Shown: positions 1-15,100 of the stretch, one piece after another
How the letters are laid out: every line of letters begins with the position of its first letter
How positions within the stretch are numbered: position 1 is the stretch's first letter
From: Tanytarsus gracilentus
Lineage: Eukaryota; Arthropoda; Insecta; Diptera; Chironomidae
Direction of reading: 5' to 3'
Length of the DNA: 64,000 bases
NCBI GenBank assembly: GCA_038502055.1
Contig: JAXRKN010000036.1
Location: 3,596,001 to 3,660,000, forward strand
Notes under the pieces: generated by a model
Database searches by the model: none
What the model was told of the DNA's origin: nothing
Seen by the model: the letters and a program-made list of their open reading frames with translations, nothing else
Translations under genes and position numbers: made by a program

Positions 1-193
1 TTGGCTTCTTATAGTTGAAGTAATATTGATCGGGATCAAATTCACCACGACCAACGGCAAAATGTCTTTGACGGATTTCTTCATCAACATAATCGCCCCA
101 AAATTCGAAATCATTTTCGACCTTCACCATGCGGACATAATCTTCATTACGTCCATAAGTTCGCACATAGTCATGACGTTTATTTAATTTCCG
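1..193 (-). CDS. Exon at the left window edge, probably the next exon of the carboxypeptidase-like gene
   Basis: After an ATTCAG acceptor the minus strand is open from 193 to the window edge. It encodes RKLNKRHDYVRTYGRNEDYV, a region with DFEFWGDYVDEE, and EFDPDQYYFNYKKP. Entry phase 0 fits the preceding exon that ends SAVHY. The composition (charged, aromatic, GC-raised) is clearly protein-coding. I do not recognise this stretch from vertebrate CCPs, where an F.RS.VGG block is expected here. It may be an insect-specific segment, or the exon may belong to another gene. Confidence 0.6.
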
Positions 194-3100
194 CTGAATT
201 ATGTTCAATTATATTTTTTTCATCATCAGCAGCAATGAATTTTGTGAGTCGAAATGAAAGTAGGAAGAAGAAAAATTATTTTTTTTGCCTCACAATTTTT
301 TTTTTGGCTTGATTCAAATCATGCACATATTCATCTTTTTCACGTTAATTGAATGAGATTTCCTTACTCACAATTCTGTTAGCTACGCAAACATTAACAT
401 CATGAATAAGCAAGAACAGCACAAAAAATATGTGTGTGGATAATTTATGGAAAGTAAGAAAAATATTCTTCTTTCTTTTTGGGTAGCTCTGGAAATTTTT
501 GGGATGATCTTCCAAGGGGTGGAAATTTAGGAAAAATATTTTAAAAGTGAGGTTAATAGTTTTAGTTTGTTAAAATCTAAGCTGCTGATTTGTTAGAAAT
601 TGTCGACAAAATATTACGAAATTTGTCAAAAAAATTCAAAAATTTAACTGCCATTTTTGAACCTAGTTGGAATTTTAAAAACTGTTGAAAATATAATTTT
701 TCAATTCCTTGATGTTAAACCTTTTCTCTCTTCATAAAATTTTTCACATATGTCCATCTTTCTCCTCCTTTTTTGACGAAAATATTCTTTTCTATGCTTC
801 GCCTCATTGTGTTGCGCCTACATTCATCCATTTTTCTTTCTTTTCACTCATTACTTTCCTTTTCGAAGGCAGTGAAATTGAAAAATGATGAGAATTCTTT
901 TTCTTATACTGTTTATAAATTACCGGAAAGAAGGATGGAGTGAAAAATGCTACCAGGTGACATTGATGTGGGTGGAGAAAAAAATTATAAAAAGTTTTTG
1001 ATGTCAGTTTCATCATGACCTGGAGACTAAAGTCAATTTTTTCTTCACATGGAATTTTCATAAAAAGAATTAAATAAATTTTAATGAAATGTCAGAAAAA
1101 CGATTTTCCAGTTTTTTGTTGGCTTTGTGTGAGAGAAAAAAAATGCGAGTACAGACTCATGATTCGATAAAGCCCAAAAACAATTGCTTTTAACATCAGA
1201 AGCATGTCGTGTAATCTGATTAAAGGCACAAATTTATTTACATCGAAAGCGCTTTAAATGCAAAATTTGTGTCATCGCTTTAGCGAGAAATAAATTTACC
1301 AAAACCGCAAATCCCAGGTGAAAAAAGTTTCAAATGTTCATAAATTTAAAAAAGTTTCGAATTGTGACTCTAATTAGAGGAGCAGGTGGATATTTAAATT
1401 TATTCCCACTGATTATTATATTTTTTTAATTGAACTTAATTACGATCGAGAATGATAAAAAAATTCTTGAAAAGTGTAATTAATGTCATGTTTTAATTTT
1501 ATTTTCTTCGCTTCAAAAAATTAAGTGTTTGTGTTATACTTGAAGGATTTTAACATGTTCACTTAAACCCCTTACAACAACAACGTCATTACGTCAATTC
1601 ATCTCACTTTTAATTACATTAATGTGTTAATGCATCCATTTGCAATTATTGTAATTTCCTAATTGTTGTCGTAAAAAAATCCAATTAGTAACACGATGAG
1701 CCGAAAAAGTGAGGAAAATTAATTAATATCGAGGTTATGTTAACGATGAAAAACATTTCGATATGCATACGCAACATGAATTAGTAATTATTTCGGAGGT
1801 TAATGGCAATCGAAGCAAAATTCTCTTCTGAGGGAATGAAAAAAATCGATTTTTGTTATAAATTATTGATTGGGTAAAATTGAAACTGCTGTGTGTGAGT
1901 TCAACATTGAAAGCCTCCACATGGAGTTTGAGAGTCGATGAAAAAAGGAAAGTCGAAATTGATTTATTTGGATGATGAAAGCTAATATCGCCTCCAACTG
2001 TTTGGATGGATGAGATATTAATTCGAGCACTCGATAACTTTTTTGCCTTCCTCTCAAACTTGGGTAATTCTTCAATTGTCAAAAGTGCGGAAAGAAACGA
2101 TAAAAAGGGAAAACTTTTTTTTGTATAAATGTAATTGTTTTTTCTCTCATTCTCCTTCGTCTTTTCCCTAAAAGCTTTTTCTTGCCAATGAACTTGATGT
2201 CAATCAGTGCCGAAGCGAGGACAAGGAGAGAAAGTTTTTACTTTTATTGCACGAATTCCCTCACGAAAGGAATTTGTTCCAGCGTAAAGAACGTGGAAAA
2301 AAGTCGGAAGCAATTAAACATCCTCAAATTTCTCATCAAGATGTAACAATACAATTTAATTAAATATTTTCACCACTCTTTGAAGGCAAGAAGTTGAGTT
2401 TGAGAAAAAATTTTTGGTTCAGTAATTATAAAATAATTTATCGAGGGATGGAAAGTCATGAATTAATAATTTTTAATGATTTAACATTAAAAAGTTTATT
2501 TTTTACCTCAAAAAATTTAATTTACTGACTTTAATAATGTAAATTAAAAGACTTCCCGAAAATATTCTTATAATCAACTCTCTTCGCATATGAATTCATG
2601 CGGTAAAATTTTTTCAACATTGTGAAAATAATAAAAGACTCAAAACTCTTCTTCATGGCTTCTGTTGTAAATTTTTCCGCTTCTTCACAGAAAATTTCTT
2701 CAAGCATAAAAACTCTTCGGATGGAAATTTTCTGTTTCTCTTTTTTTTCAAGCTCCTTTAAATTTTATCACCTTCAAAATTTTCATCTACAAAAAATTGA
2801 GTGATAAAATATTTTATCGTCTTTCACCTTTCGTTTTGTCGTGTGCATTTCTTGATTGATATATTTGAGAAGCGTGATGGGCATAAAAATATTTTTCATC
2901 GCGTTAAAAAGGGGAAAAAATGAGATGGAAAATTTATTTTTGTGAATTTGAATAAAAATTTTATTTCTAATATTTTAATTCAAAATTTAATGATATTTAG
3001 AATTTTAAAAAACGCACATTCATTCTTAGTTCATGACGCACTAAATGATGAAGCAAAAAAAAATTCATAAATGAAGGTGATGATGGGTAAAAAAATCTAA

Positions 3101-6100
3101 AATGGCGATGAGAGTGCTTTCCTTACAAAAGTTAAAAAATATGCTTTAAATGCTAATTTATTAATGACTTCTTTTTATTTTTTTGCGTATAAAAAATTTT
3201 AAATTCACCTTGCATTTTTTTAACATAGAAAAATTTATGTCGCAGCTGTCATCAACATGGAACCGAATTCGGATTTCATTCACAACCAAAATATTTCTTT
3301 TACCAAGATGAAAAATTATGGAATTATTGTGTGAGGCACACAGCGAGAAAACACGCACTTGTTGTGCCATTTATTTTCTTTTCCATCTTTCTCTCTCGCT
3401 TCCTCCCAGTCCTCGCAAATACAATTTAAACTCCTCCGCATCATTTTCTCGCTTAATGATGTTTGTTGTGATTAAGAGGAGCAATTTAGGAGATTAATTC
3501 GTCATGCCTGCAGAAATAAATGAAAAGTTTCCGCTTTCTTCTTGCTTACGCCGTAAAATTGAAATCATAAAATTTTCGTTAAAGTCACTTCACTCGCTTT
3601 TAATCTCGTCTTCATTATGACTTTAATAATGAGTGTAATTTTAATAATTCTTGCAGAGAGATAGCGAAAATTACGTGACTTTGCTGTTAACTGATCGTAA
3701 AAATAATTTTCGAGTTGGCATACGATTCTTGTTGAAAAAGGTTTAAATGAAATAAAGTCACGATTTTAAAAGAATTTAACGGCTTTTTTAAGCTTGAATC
3801 ACCCTCAAAATTTATGATAAAAAATAAATCTCCACGCATGTCTCATGGCATTATGTGCTACTATCATAAATCACATTATAAAGTAGCTCTCATATCAGAT
3901 TTATTACAACAAAAGTTGTCCACCCATTGAAGATTTTTGCTATGCTCTCCCATTCGCATCTTCATCTTATCGGCCTGTCACTTTTTGGCTCTATGACAAA
4001 AAAATAAATATCTCTTTAGCGAAAGTCTCATGTTCATGAAACGTGATGACAAATGAATGGCTGAGAAGTTCTTATTTCACTTTACTCTCTTGGCAAATGT
4101 TTTCATTCGGGAATTAAATGAAATACCTGTTTGAAAATGTTCATCGTAACAGGTGAAAATAATTAGGAAATGTTCTTTAGACGACTTAATGAACATTTAA
4201 TGATTTTTCCTCTGACAATGATGAGAGAAATTTTCTGCGATCGCGCAAAATGATATTTTTCACTCGAGAAGCGTGGGAAAGCGCAAAAAATTATTTAGCG
4301 ATTTTTTAGTTGGCACGCTTTCACTTAACCTTGACATTGAACTTCACACATTGAAGTGGTTAATTATAAACAAAGATGATGACCACAGATTTGTGTACTC
4401 ACGTAATGAACAGCGCTAATTGGCATGTAGTTGTAGACGATGATGCCGTGCTCCTCGCCAACAGGTCTAGGTTGGAGTTCTTTACCTGTTGCCTTATAAT
4501 ATGGCTCAGGCTGCTCCGGTGCATATTCTATGTGATACACGCGCTCATCGAGTACCTGCGTTAAAAATTCAAGATGAGTAATTCAAATATTTAAATGGAA
4601 CTTCAAAGGAGAAAAACATCAACAAACGTCATAAAAAATTTATTCTTCATTTTTTGCCTTTTTCTCTCATTTAAAAAAATATCTATGGATGGGAATTTTT
4701 GAATTTTGTAATTTTTTTTAAGATTTTTATTAAAATTTTTTTCACACCTTGAAGAGCATAAAAAAAGGAAAACTCTCTCCGTTCTGTTGACATTTAGAGA
4801 TTCAATTTCATAATTTTTATTTTTCATTTGCATAACGTGCTTCGTACACAAAATTTTATCATATTTCTGCTTGTTTACTCAGAACGAACGCTCGACTGGC
4901 GATGAAGAAATTAAAATCGATACATCTGGGAGTTGTTTTGCATTTTGACTCTCAACAACTTTGTAGGGAGTCTCGATGTAGGCAATGACATCATGTATAG
5001 TTAGAAGAGAAAGTTTATTATTATGATGATGATGGTGGGAAAATGTCGTTAAAGAAGCTTCTTCTTAGACTTTGTAAGAAAACTTTTCCGAATTAAATTC
5101 GCCTTCGAGAGCTTTCACAAGGACTTTTCAAAACGCTTAATGCATAGAACGTACAATGTCATTGTAGCTTAAGCTCTATGAGTGTTGCTTAAAGGGGTTT
5201 TCAGTCATGCATTTCTAGTTTTAAACCAAGATGATGAAAAATGATACGAGTCACGTTTACATTTTTACTTGTCGACAAACTCATCATAAAAAGTTTCTTG
5301 TGTAAGCATAAAACATGGGTGGACATTTAAAAAAAATTATTTTTAACCATTTTTAAAAACTTAAAATTTTAACTTCCATCCCTTGGTTATAAAAAAATCT
5401 TCATAACTTCAGAAGCTCTCAATATGAAGAGCAGTAAACTCCATCTGTAGGCAATGAAGGAGATATTGATGGTCCTTAATAAAGTAAATTGGATGGAAGT
5501 CGAACAATTTCCTCTCGCTTCATTCTTTCGATCAATTTTCTTTATTGAAAAAAGGCAAATTGGATGAGTTTCGCTATCAAATTATGTTTAATAATTTTCT
5601 CATCTTTCCAACAAATCGAATTTGGCAATCTTCTAACAAAAAAAATTTAGCTTTAAAGATTCCTAAATAGGGAGAGCATTTTGTGAATACAAAACCAAAT
5701 GCGGCAAATGTTGAGGTTTATGTTACATGAAAGCAAAAAACCCTAAGAAGATTTGAGTCCGATAAAAAAATAACATTCAGTTCTTCTATCAAATGAAGAT
5801 GAAAATAAAGAATATTTTCATCATAATTTCTTTGGAGCACAGCTTGCACGCTCATAAATCTCGACAAGCTTCCCTTTTATCTGATAGTTTTCGTTTATCA
5901 AATGTTTTTCTCGAACACGATTATTTTTAAGCTAGGATGTTTAAGAAATTCGTTGAGAAAAACTTGCGAGGGAAGAAAATTTTCGAATTTTAAAGATAAC
6001 TTTTTTAAAAAGTTGTCAGTCCTCGCTGATGCTGAATAATTTTTGTTTACAAACTTTTTTATTTTCCACACTCGCAAAAAGCTCTTTTCCAGTAAATGTT

Positions 6101-9100
6101 GAAGATACGAAAATTATTGACTTATTTCATGTTTGTTTGCTGTCAGAGAAACAACCAAAAGCGGAGTAAAAAGCAGCTGATATGAAAATTTACTCAGAAA
6201 AACCATCAAAATTTCTATTACGTAAATATTTGTAAATTTTTCCTTTATTTTTACCATTCGGCGTTTCAAAGCGAAAAAAAATTATTTAAAGCGATGCAAA
6301 AATTTAATTTTCAAGATGTGAAAAAGTCACGCTAAATCGCGTGTAACTCATTTTTTTCTGCTGCCGTGTAGGTGTCATAACTCTACCGAATTTAAATTAA
6401 ATGAGAAAGACTTAAATCGCTAATTACTATTCCCGCGTATGTTCGCGGTTGAAATTCACCTGAGAATTTTATTTAAATTAAGAGAGACGTTAATGAAGAT
6501 AAAATCTAAATGTGTCTGGCGAAAATTTTCCCATTTTGTAAAAAATATTTAAAAATATTTTGACTGTTGAATTTTTTTAAATTTCAAATAAGTTAAATTA
6601 ATTCTCGCTAGACACTCACCTGACATTCATTTGGCCAACGTGGCAACTGCTGTGAACACTCATTATCACGTTCCTTAGGCAATGCGAAGAGATCTCGTGG
6701 TTCTTTTAGTCTTGCGACGGGCCGTAATGTTCTAACGTCAGTATTAACTTCTAGTTGATTTGTTTTTAGTGCTTGGTGGAGCGAAAAACGTGAAGAGAAA
6801 CTTTTTTAATAGCCCTTTTTCGCCATTAAGGGTTGAAACTTACTGTTTGATAAAAAACTGCCGAGGTATCCCGCTGAAGAAAAGAGAAAGAAAATAGAGC
6901 AAAAATCAGTTATTTGAGTTCAATCAACTTGATATTTTTATTTACAATAGAAAACCTTTATATGACTCTAATAAAACTATAATATATCGATGTGTAAAGG
7001 TAAAATAGAGACAAGTCCTAGATATTTCACATTATTTGTGTGTTTCAATATTATCGACATGCTAAAAGTTTGCTAGAGGCAAACACATTGCGTATCGTTT
7101 GAAAAATTACTATACTTTAAAGGGGAAAAAAAGTTTGGCTTTGTTGGTTCAATAAAAATTCCTTTAATGTGGTTATTTCATGAAATGTGAGAGAATGCAA
7201 AAATTATTTTCGCATTTTTAGAATAATTTTTTTATGATAAAACTTTCAAAAAAATATTCAAATTTCTTCACAAGTTATTTTATTTTTATGTGCATAAAAA
7301 TTATGATATTTTCTTTCAAGAAATTCATTTTTCTTTTGTCGCATTAAAATGTCAACCGCAACAGTTGAAATTTTTTATTTTTTCACTCTGCATTGCGACC
7401 ATATCAGCGGAAACTTTTATATTTTCGCACAAAATAAATTCGGTGTGTGATTGTAATTCCCCAAAAGAAAAACTTCTCAAAGCGGAAAAGAATTTTTTTC
7501 GTATTTCAGTCCCTCCGTGACAATGATGATGATAAAAAAAAGGTTTTTTTTCTTGCCGTTAATTTAATGAAAAAGTTTTCATCGCTCGTAAGTTGAGAAA
7601 TGAAAAGTTTTTCTCTTCAATTGATAATACAACAGCAGCTTCTTCATCATCTTAGTGTGAGAAAAAAGTTAGTTAGACGCTTGAAAATTAAGTTTCTGTC
7701 TTTAAGTTTCCTCGAGGCACTAATTTGTTGTTTGGAAATAAATATCACGATTGAATTCTCTCGTACACAACAACTATTAGCTTCTCGATAAAATCATAGC
7801 GAAGAAGAACTTTTATCATCATTTTACTCGGAAGTAAATATTCGACATTGTTGAAGCGTAAGAAGTGGGAGGCAAAAACAATCTTTAAGGCGGATGTAAC
7901 AATATTTGATGTTTTTCCTTCGATAACAATTTAAGAGAAGAAAAATGCCCTCGATTCATTTTCACTCCGGTTCAACTTTTGTATGAGCATCTTAAGCTGA
8001 TGCATGATAATTTATGGCCATTGAAGCGTGCTATTGTAGCGCATTTATCAAAGCACCAGAAGTGGAATGTAGAAAATTTCCCTTGTGAATGTCGAGGTAG
8101 AAAATAATCGCCATAAATTGCGATGAATGATTAAAAATTAAATAAAAGCGAATAATTTATTTTTTTAAAGCTAAAATTCGATTTTCTAAAAATATCAAGT
8201 CAGTCTTGTAAAATTTTTGATGAAGGTAAAATATTACAGAATAAATTTCAACTCTATTAAAAAATTCAAGCTTAAAAAGTTTACAAAAAAAGTCAAATTT
8301 ATTCCGACCCCTACAATATCTTGGTTACACATCCAACCTAACTGCCATATATCGTAAATTATATGTTTGTGTTTTTTACATTCTTTCCTCGCCGCAGTAA
8401 ATTTGAATAAATTTTCATTTCTCGGAAAATATGCAAATTTTTTCATTCACACACTAGACGAAGGAGCGGCATTTCGCATGAAAACAGGTTAGCAGCACAA
8501 AAAACAAATATCGATTGAAAATGATACGTTTCAAGCTCTCAACATCAAACAATGGGGAAAATATGTGCGAGCTCTTCTTCTTTTAGAAGCTCAGAAGAAA
8601 AGAATTTAGGGAATTTTCCACAGTTGAAAGCACACTGTCAGTGCCGATGATGGCAGGCCTACTGTTCTCTCCGTAAATCTCGAAGATAATGTTCGTCATT
8701 GATGAAAATATGTGTTCGCCATTAAATTCCATTTCGAGAATGGCCTTCATAAAATTCAGCAAGTAATAAGAGCAACAGCATACATATAGTGTGTGTGTGT
8801 GTGTGTGTGGATAAAAGTAGTTAGTCAAGAAAGGAAAATATTTGCAATGAAACATTTACGATTTTCCTCTGGATTTATTAAATAGCTCAACGCATTACTT
8901 TAGGGTTATTCATAAATTCCGTCGGTGATTTTTTTGACCCATTTTTTAGTGCTTTTAATTTTTAAAAAATAAATTCTCAACCTTTAACGGAGCATGACCT
9001 AATTTCCAATCAACCCCTTAATTTCTTCCTCCTCATGAAAGAATTTCTTCTCAAACGATGGAATGAACGCAATAATTCATATCGGAAGTGAACGAACCGA

Positions 9101-12100
9101 GATGGGAAGGCAATGCGCTACCAGGTGGAAATTTTCATGTAAATTATGAGATTTCTCTCTGGCCAGCCATGACTGCTACTCATTTTATGACTGTTTTATT
9201 TCCGAAGAATGTTATACTGTTCCATTGAGAATGCGATTTATTGGTGGACATGTCATAAAGATTTTCATTGCTCTCACTCAAAAATTCACTTTTTTGATCA
9301 CTCATGACCGTCATAAAAGGTGCACTGTAGAGTGAAAAATTTTAATGGCAAAAAATTTGCTCTCGAACGCCAAAAATGACCCCATTAAAGAAGCAAAATG
9401 AAGAAATTTTTTCGCGTTTCTTCTTAAATTGCAATTGGATGTGCTCTGGATGATGATGAAAAAAGTTGAAAGTGTTTTTCCTCTCTCACCGCTTGCGCGA
9501 GTGCTATCATGAAGGAAAAATGGAATATAATTGTGTGGCATAAGCTTCACTCTCATATATATATATAAATATATAAATGGCGCGTTGCACCATAAATTGT
9601 TTGAGTATTTAATTGCACTTGCTGCTTCAGCTCCATGGAGAGAAAAAATGCAAATGAGCAACACTAATTGCCACTTTTTCAATAGCAAAAGTGGAAACCA
9701 CACGACAATCTTGTAAATGAGCAATAATTTATCAAAAACATCTCACTTGAATATTTTTTTTTCGTGGACATTGTGGTCTCCTCTAAATGAGTTATGAGAG
9801 TGCGGATGGCCGCCGAAATAATTATGACTGTGTAGCGAAAAGTCGTTAAATGTATTAAAATTTATGGATTCCATTAAGAAAGGTTGTCGACGATAATAAA
9901 CAGAGGTCGTTTTATGAAATTCTCTTATCGAACTCTAGAGGTCAGCGGTTGCATGCTATGTGAGAGCATTTTGTTATTTAATTTTAACAGAATTTATATT
10001 TTGCTAGAAAAATTTTGAGCGTCATGTCATCACTTAGGTAAATCTCCCACAGATTTATAAAATATTCGTCCAATAATAACCAAACACATTATCGAGGATG
10101 GAGAGAGAGATCAAGGTCAACTCAGCATCATGACCAAAATCTCAATTGAGAATGATTAGGGTTCGGAAAAAGCCCCTTAAAATTTACATATCAATATAGT
10201 TGAAAACTTTATAGTATGCAAGCAGATTATGCAGATGACCATCATTGTTTACACACACAATGCTTGATGGCTCTATTCTGTCATCCACTAACAATGAGCG
10301 TTTTAATGAAAATCCTTCCTCCTATTTATTTTAAGTCCATCTTCATGAATATTCATGCAAATGCATAAACAACAGGCGTAAAAGATAAAGTTTGTTATAT
10401 GATTACTACAAGGGGGATGAAACTCAGATTTTATATGTCATAATTCACAATTATATAATTTTCAATATATTTATGATTTTTAATAAAGAATTTTAAGTAT
10501 TCTAAAAATATTAATGAATACCAGAGTTTCACCTCCATTGTTCATATTCAAATTTAAAACAATGGACGATGCTTTTTTGTATGCATTTATTCAAATTAAG
10601 CAATTCTTGTTATCTCAGATTAAAATGTTAATGTTTGAATGAGAAAAGTTCTATTAAAGTTTAATAATTAAACTTATCAACTAGTTGCAACTTGAATAAC
10701 CTTAAATTGCCCTATCAGAAAACTTAGTTTGGTGAACTTTCACAAAAAAATATTGAAAGCTAAAGCGTTCATTCACAAATCATTTTCCTAATTTAATTGC
10801 TTCGAACCGGAACAAAAAAGAATGACATAAAATTTATTTATTGTCGCTGCTTTAACTTTTTATGTTACTACAAAACTTTCCTCACATTCTGAACATTTTA
10901 TGAAGCTTTTAAAGCGATAATGATCTAAAATCATGTTGCTATGGTTGGTAGAGAAGTTTTTCGATCCAATGTTAAAATGCATTTTAAATTCTGCTCAGTT
11001 TTTTTATTGCAGTGAAATGATTTGTTCCGTTTTATTTTTATTCATTCTTGTAAATTTTTACGATGTCGTTCCTGTTCTTTTACCATCGCTCTGCGCCATG
11101 ATTTCCTGAGCATTCGTTAAAAAGGTAGCGGTGCTCTGATTATGTTATTGTCCTTTTTCTCTCTTGAGTGTCATTTGGAGAAAACTTTTTTCGTCAAGCA
11201 ACTTTCTTTTAGGGGATTATTGTGCACTTTTTGAAGGGTTTATAACTCTGGCATGTAAATTTTTAGAACTTTTAAATTGCTAAGAGATGAATTTTAAGTT
11301 TTTTCTAAACTCAATTGTTTTAAGTTGTGCCAGAGTTTCTCACCCCTTATCACTCCAAATTACATGGAAAAATTGTGGAGACTCCTCACATTTATCCTAC
11401 TTTAGAACCCTCTAAATCCTCTCTCGGTTTGTTTGAATCACTTTAATACTCAAAAGGGATTTAATGACCGACCGAGCAGCAACAGTGAATGTGCTTTTTC
11501 TAATGACTCTCACTTTTTTTCATAATTCTAATGTCATTTGCGGGTAGGAGGAGAATTAGTTGGAAGCAATTAGACAAAAAGCGAGGATTAACAGAGAAAG
11601 AGAAAAGAGATGGCAGTAATTTATCAAAATGGTTTCATTTTCCACCACCGACTGCCTTCGGGAAAGATTACAGACTTAATTGATGCCAATGTTGTGTTCT
11701 CATTCACTTTTTTCTCCCTTTTGCTTCACAAATTTTTCGGTTTGGGTCGATAGTAAAGTTTATTGTTATCTCTGCTTGAATTATATTTATAGATGATTGG
11801 CTCGCGATAAAATAAAGTCGATCAATTCTAATTTCTTCTTTCCTTTATGTCGACAAAACGTAATTTGGTTGATAAAAGGATTTTTTTGTTGTAAATGAAT
11901 GGAAAAATGGAGAGAAAACTTTTCTCGTTATTCATTGATGTTAAGATTGTCGCCCGATGGGAAATTTGTGAAGAAATAATTGCGATTTATTTTAATAAGA
12001 GAAAGAAGTTAAATTGGACCATCTTGAAAAAGTTTGTTGAGATTTTGGAGACACTTTGTATGAGACAAAAATGCTTTTATATTTTTAGTGTAACCCACGA

Positions 12101-15100
12101 AGTGGTGTAACACTTATATGCGCCTTTTCGTCCGTCCGTCTGTCTGTCTTTCCATCGAGTCTCGGTCCTGAATAGCTAGGACTTCTAGTTTTCGCAAATG
12201 GTAGGTCTATGAATTTAGATTCGGCCATTTTAGGAATTATGAGGGTCATAACCACAGGTCGTGCCATGGACAGCCCTAAATGCCATTTTTCATAAAATTT
12301 CCTGTTATATGGCTTCATGTATGTCGTTGAACTCGTATTTGTATCAGGAATCGAAAGGATTATGATATTTAGAATTCTTCATGGCCATCAAGAGTGCCAC
12401 CAATTCCATCACGGCCGGCCAGGAGTGCCCCTAATGTCCATTTTTTAAAAGTTGGCTTCATGTACCTCGTTGAACTCGGAATTTGACCAAGAATCGATTG
12501 GCATGTATCTGAAAATGGAACATGGTGGAAAATGGAACACAGTGGAAAATGGAACACAGTGGAAAATGGAACATAGTGGAAAATGAAACATAGTGGAAAA
12601 TGGAACATGGTGAAAATGAAACATAATGGAAAATGAAACACAGTGGGAAATGGAACATAATGGAAAATGAAACACAGTGGAAAATGGAACACAGTGGAAA
12701 ATGAAACACAGTGGAAATGAAACACAGTGGAAATGGATCATAGTGGAAATGGATCATAGTGGAAAATGGAACATAGTGGAAAATGGAACATAGTGGGAAA
12801 TGGAACACTGTAGAAAATGGAACATAGTGAAAAATGGAACATGGTGGAAAATGAAACACAGTGGAAATGTAACATAATTGAAAATATTTTCCATAAGGCT
12901 TTCCTTTTGGCTTCTCCAAGGCTTCTTCATAGGACTTCCCCAAGTTACATTTCCAATACTGATCTGTTACAAGTGGGTTACACGGCAACACCCACCTGTG
13001 GGTTTTGAAACATTTTTTAATTTAGAATTGATAAAATTTTAAATTGTAAAAATACGTTAATTTTTTGAGACATTAAAATTTTTCTCAAAACTCACAGCAA
13101 ATTCTTTATTTGCTACCCCGCAAAAATTTCAAGTGCATTTTAATTCAAACACGAATGTTTGACATTTTCAAGCACTTGAATTTTTCAAACTGCAAGTTGA
13201 TAAATTTTAATTTTCCGCACATAATCTTTAAGCTTCATAATCCTTTCAAACATGTTTTCTTCCCACCTTAAATATTTCATTTTTTTATTGTGCTCAACAT
13301 TCATCTGACATTTGTTGATGTCAACAGAAATAGAATTGTGGAGATAAATTAATGAAGTTGATCCGCAAAGAGTCAGTGTGGTATAGAGAAAAGAGGAAAT
13401 TGTAGTGGGCTGAAATTGTGCTTACTCACCAAACAAACGCTCGCTTCACTTATTTATTTTTTTGTCAATAACAACAAGTTAAGGCCACAAGTAATTTTTG
13501 CGACGGTCGGCTATGTTCAATTCGCTCCAACTATAAACATTTATTTTCCGCACGGCAGAATTAATCGAATAAAAAAAGTTTCTTAGACCGTATCGAATTT
13601 GATAATAAATCTTCAATAGAAACAAACAACAATTTTTTAACTGTCAGAGATAGAAGCGAGCTCGCGACTGCGAATTGAAAAGTAGCAATTTAATTTCACG
13701 TCTTTTAAGAAAGTCGTTTTTGACACCTCCGCACTTGCTTCTTCTCTGAACCGATCTCAACTCGCCCGTAACGCAGACTAAAATGTGTGATGATTGTCGA
13801 ATGAAGAAAAATAGAAGAAAATTTCCCGCTTGAAAATATTTCGTGAGAGAAAGAAAATTTCGAGAGAGAATTTTTCGCAGCAACTTTTTTGCGCATGATC
13901 GAAGGAAAAATAAATTTTTCGCAACAGGAGAGACACGATAAACAATTTACTTAGTGATTCGGAACAAGCGAGGCTTTAAAGCGTGGCACTTTAATATTGA
14001 CCTGCAGCAACATCCCCAAAGATGCTCGGTAACATGATATTTATCAGTTGCACAAACAAGAAGGAAAATATTTGTTGATGGGTGTAGGATGAAAATCATT
14101 CTTTTCAGGGCAGGGTTTGATGATGGGTGGGATAAACAAAATCCTTAATTACTCATGCTGTGCAGGTTGACGTTAGATAGATGAGAAAATTTATTCTCAC
14201 TGTTTTAATCCTGTTTTGTTGTGATGGCAAGCGATGGACATTTTGAGATGATCAACTCAGTCTGACTCAATGCAATCACCTCAATTTTGTCGTTTCAACA
14301 ATTAAAATTCATGTTCAATCTCTCTCGCATACAAAATAACCTCATTTCGAATGCAAACATTTAATCTCACAGCAGCAATCGTGTCTCTTCCGTTTTGTGA
14401 TTTTCATGTCAATTGAAAGGATTTTTTTAATTAAAATCATTCGGAATGTAAAGTTGCACGTTGGAATGCTTTTTTTTGCTACATTAATTTTCGACTCTGT
14501 GACATTTTGCCCACACCCAAAATCTATGGGCAAGGGCAAAAAAAATATAGGGTCAATTTGTCCATGGTCAAATGAGGGCAAAATTTGCAAAATATGTGGG
14601 CATGGTCAAATCTGTGGGCAAGTTGCCCCGGACAAATTGACCCTATATTTTTTGCCCATGGACAAATTGCCCATGAATAATTTTTTTTTGTCAAAATATA
14701 AACTTAATTAAAATAATTTAAAGTTTTTATCAAGCCAATACGGAAAATTTTAAAGATTTACTTTTTGCCTATTTTTTGGGTTTTTCTAGTGGTTTTTACA
14801 TTAACGAAAACCATATTGTATCTTTTCTTAATAGAACGTTTTACTCCGCATCTATTGATGTATTACATGAAATATCTATCATTCATAGTTATGGAGTAAT
14901 CTGCTCTCAAACATGAAAGAGTAAATCTTAAAATTCTGAAAAATTTCGAAGATTCCAGAGAGGTATTTTTGATTTTGCCATAACTTTTGATTCTTTTAAG
15001 ATAAAAATCTGACTTGTTTGCATGTTGTAGATGAAGAACATTGACAATTTTTCAAAAAATTATAAATTTTTTTTATTTGCAGGAAGTGCTTAATATCCTC

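Noticed and set aside
12369..12991. Three long overlapping minus-strand frames with F-H-F-P-L-C repeats
   Set aside because: They are the minisatellite of the inverted-repeat element translated in three frames. All frames are open because the unit lacks stops on that strand.
14397..14711. Plus-strand 104-codon frame and its minus-strand twin at 15286-15579
   Set aside because: They translate the two inverted arms of the foldback element. Similarity between them reflects the repeat, not a gene family.
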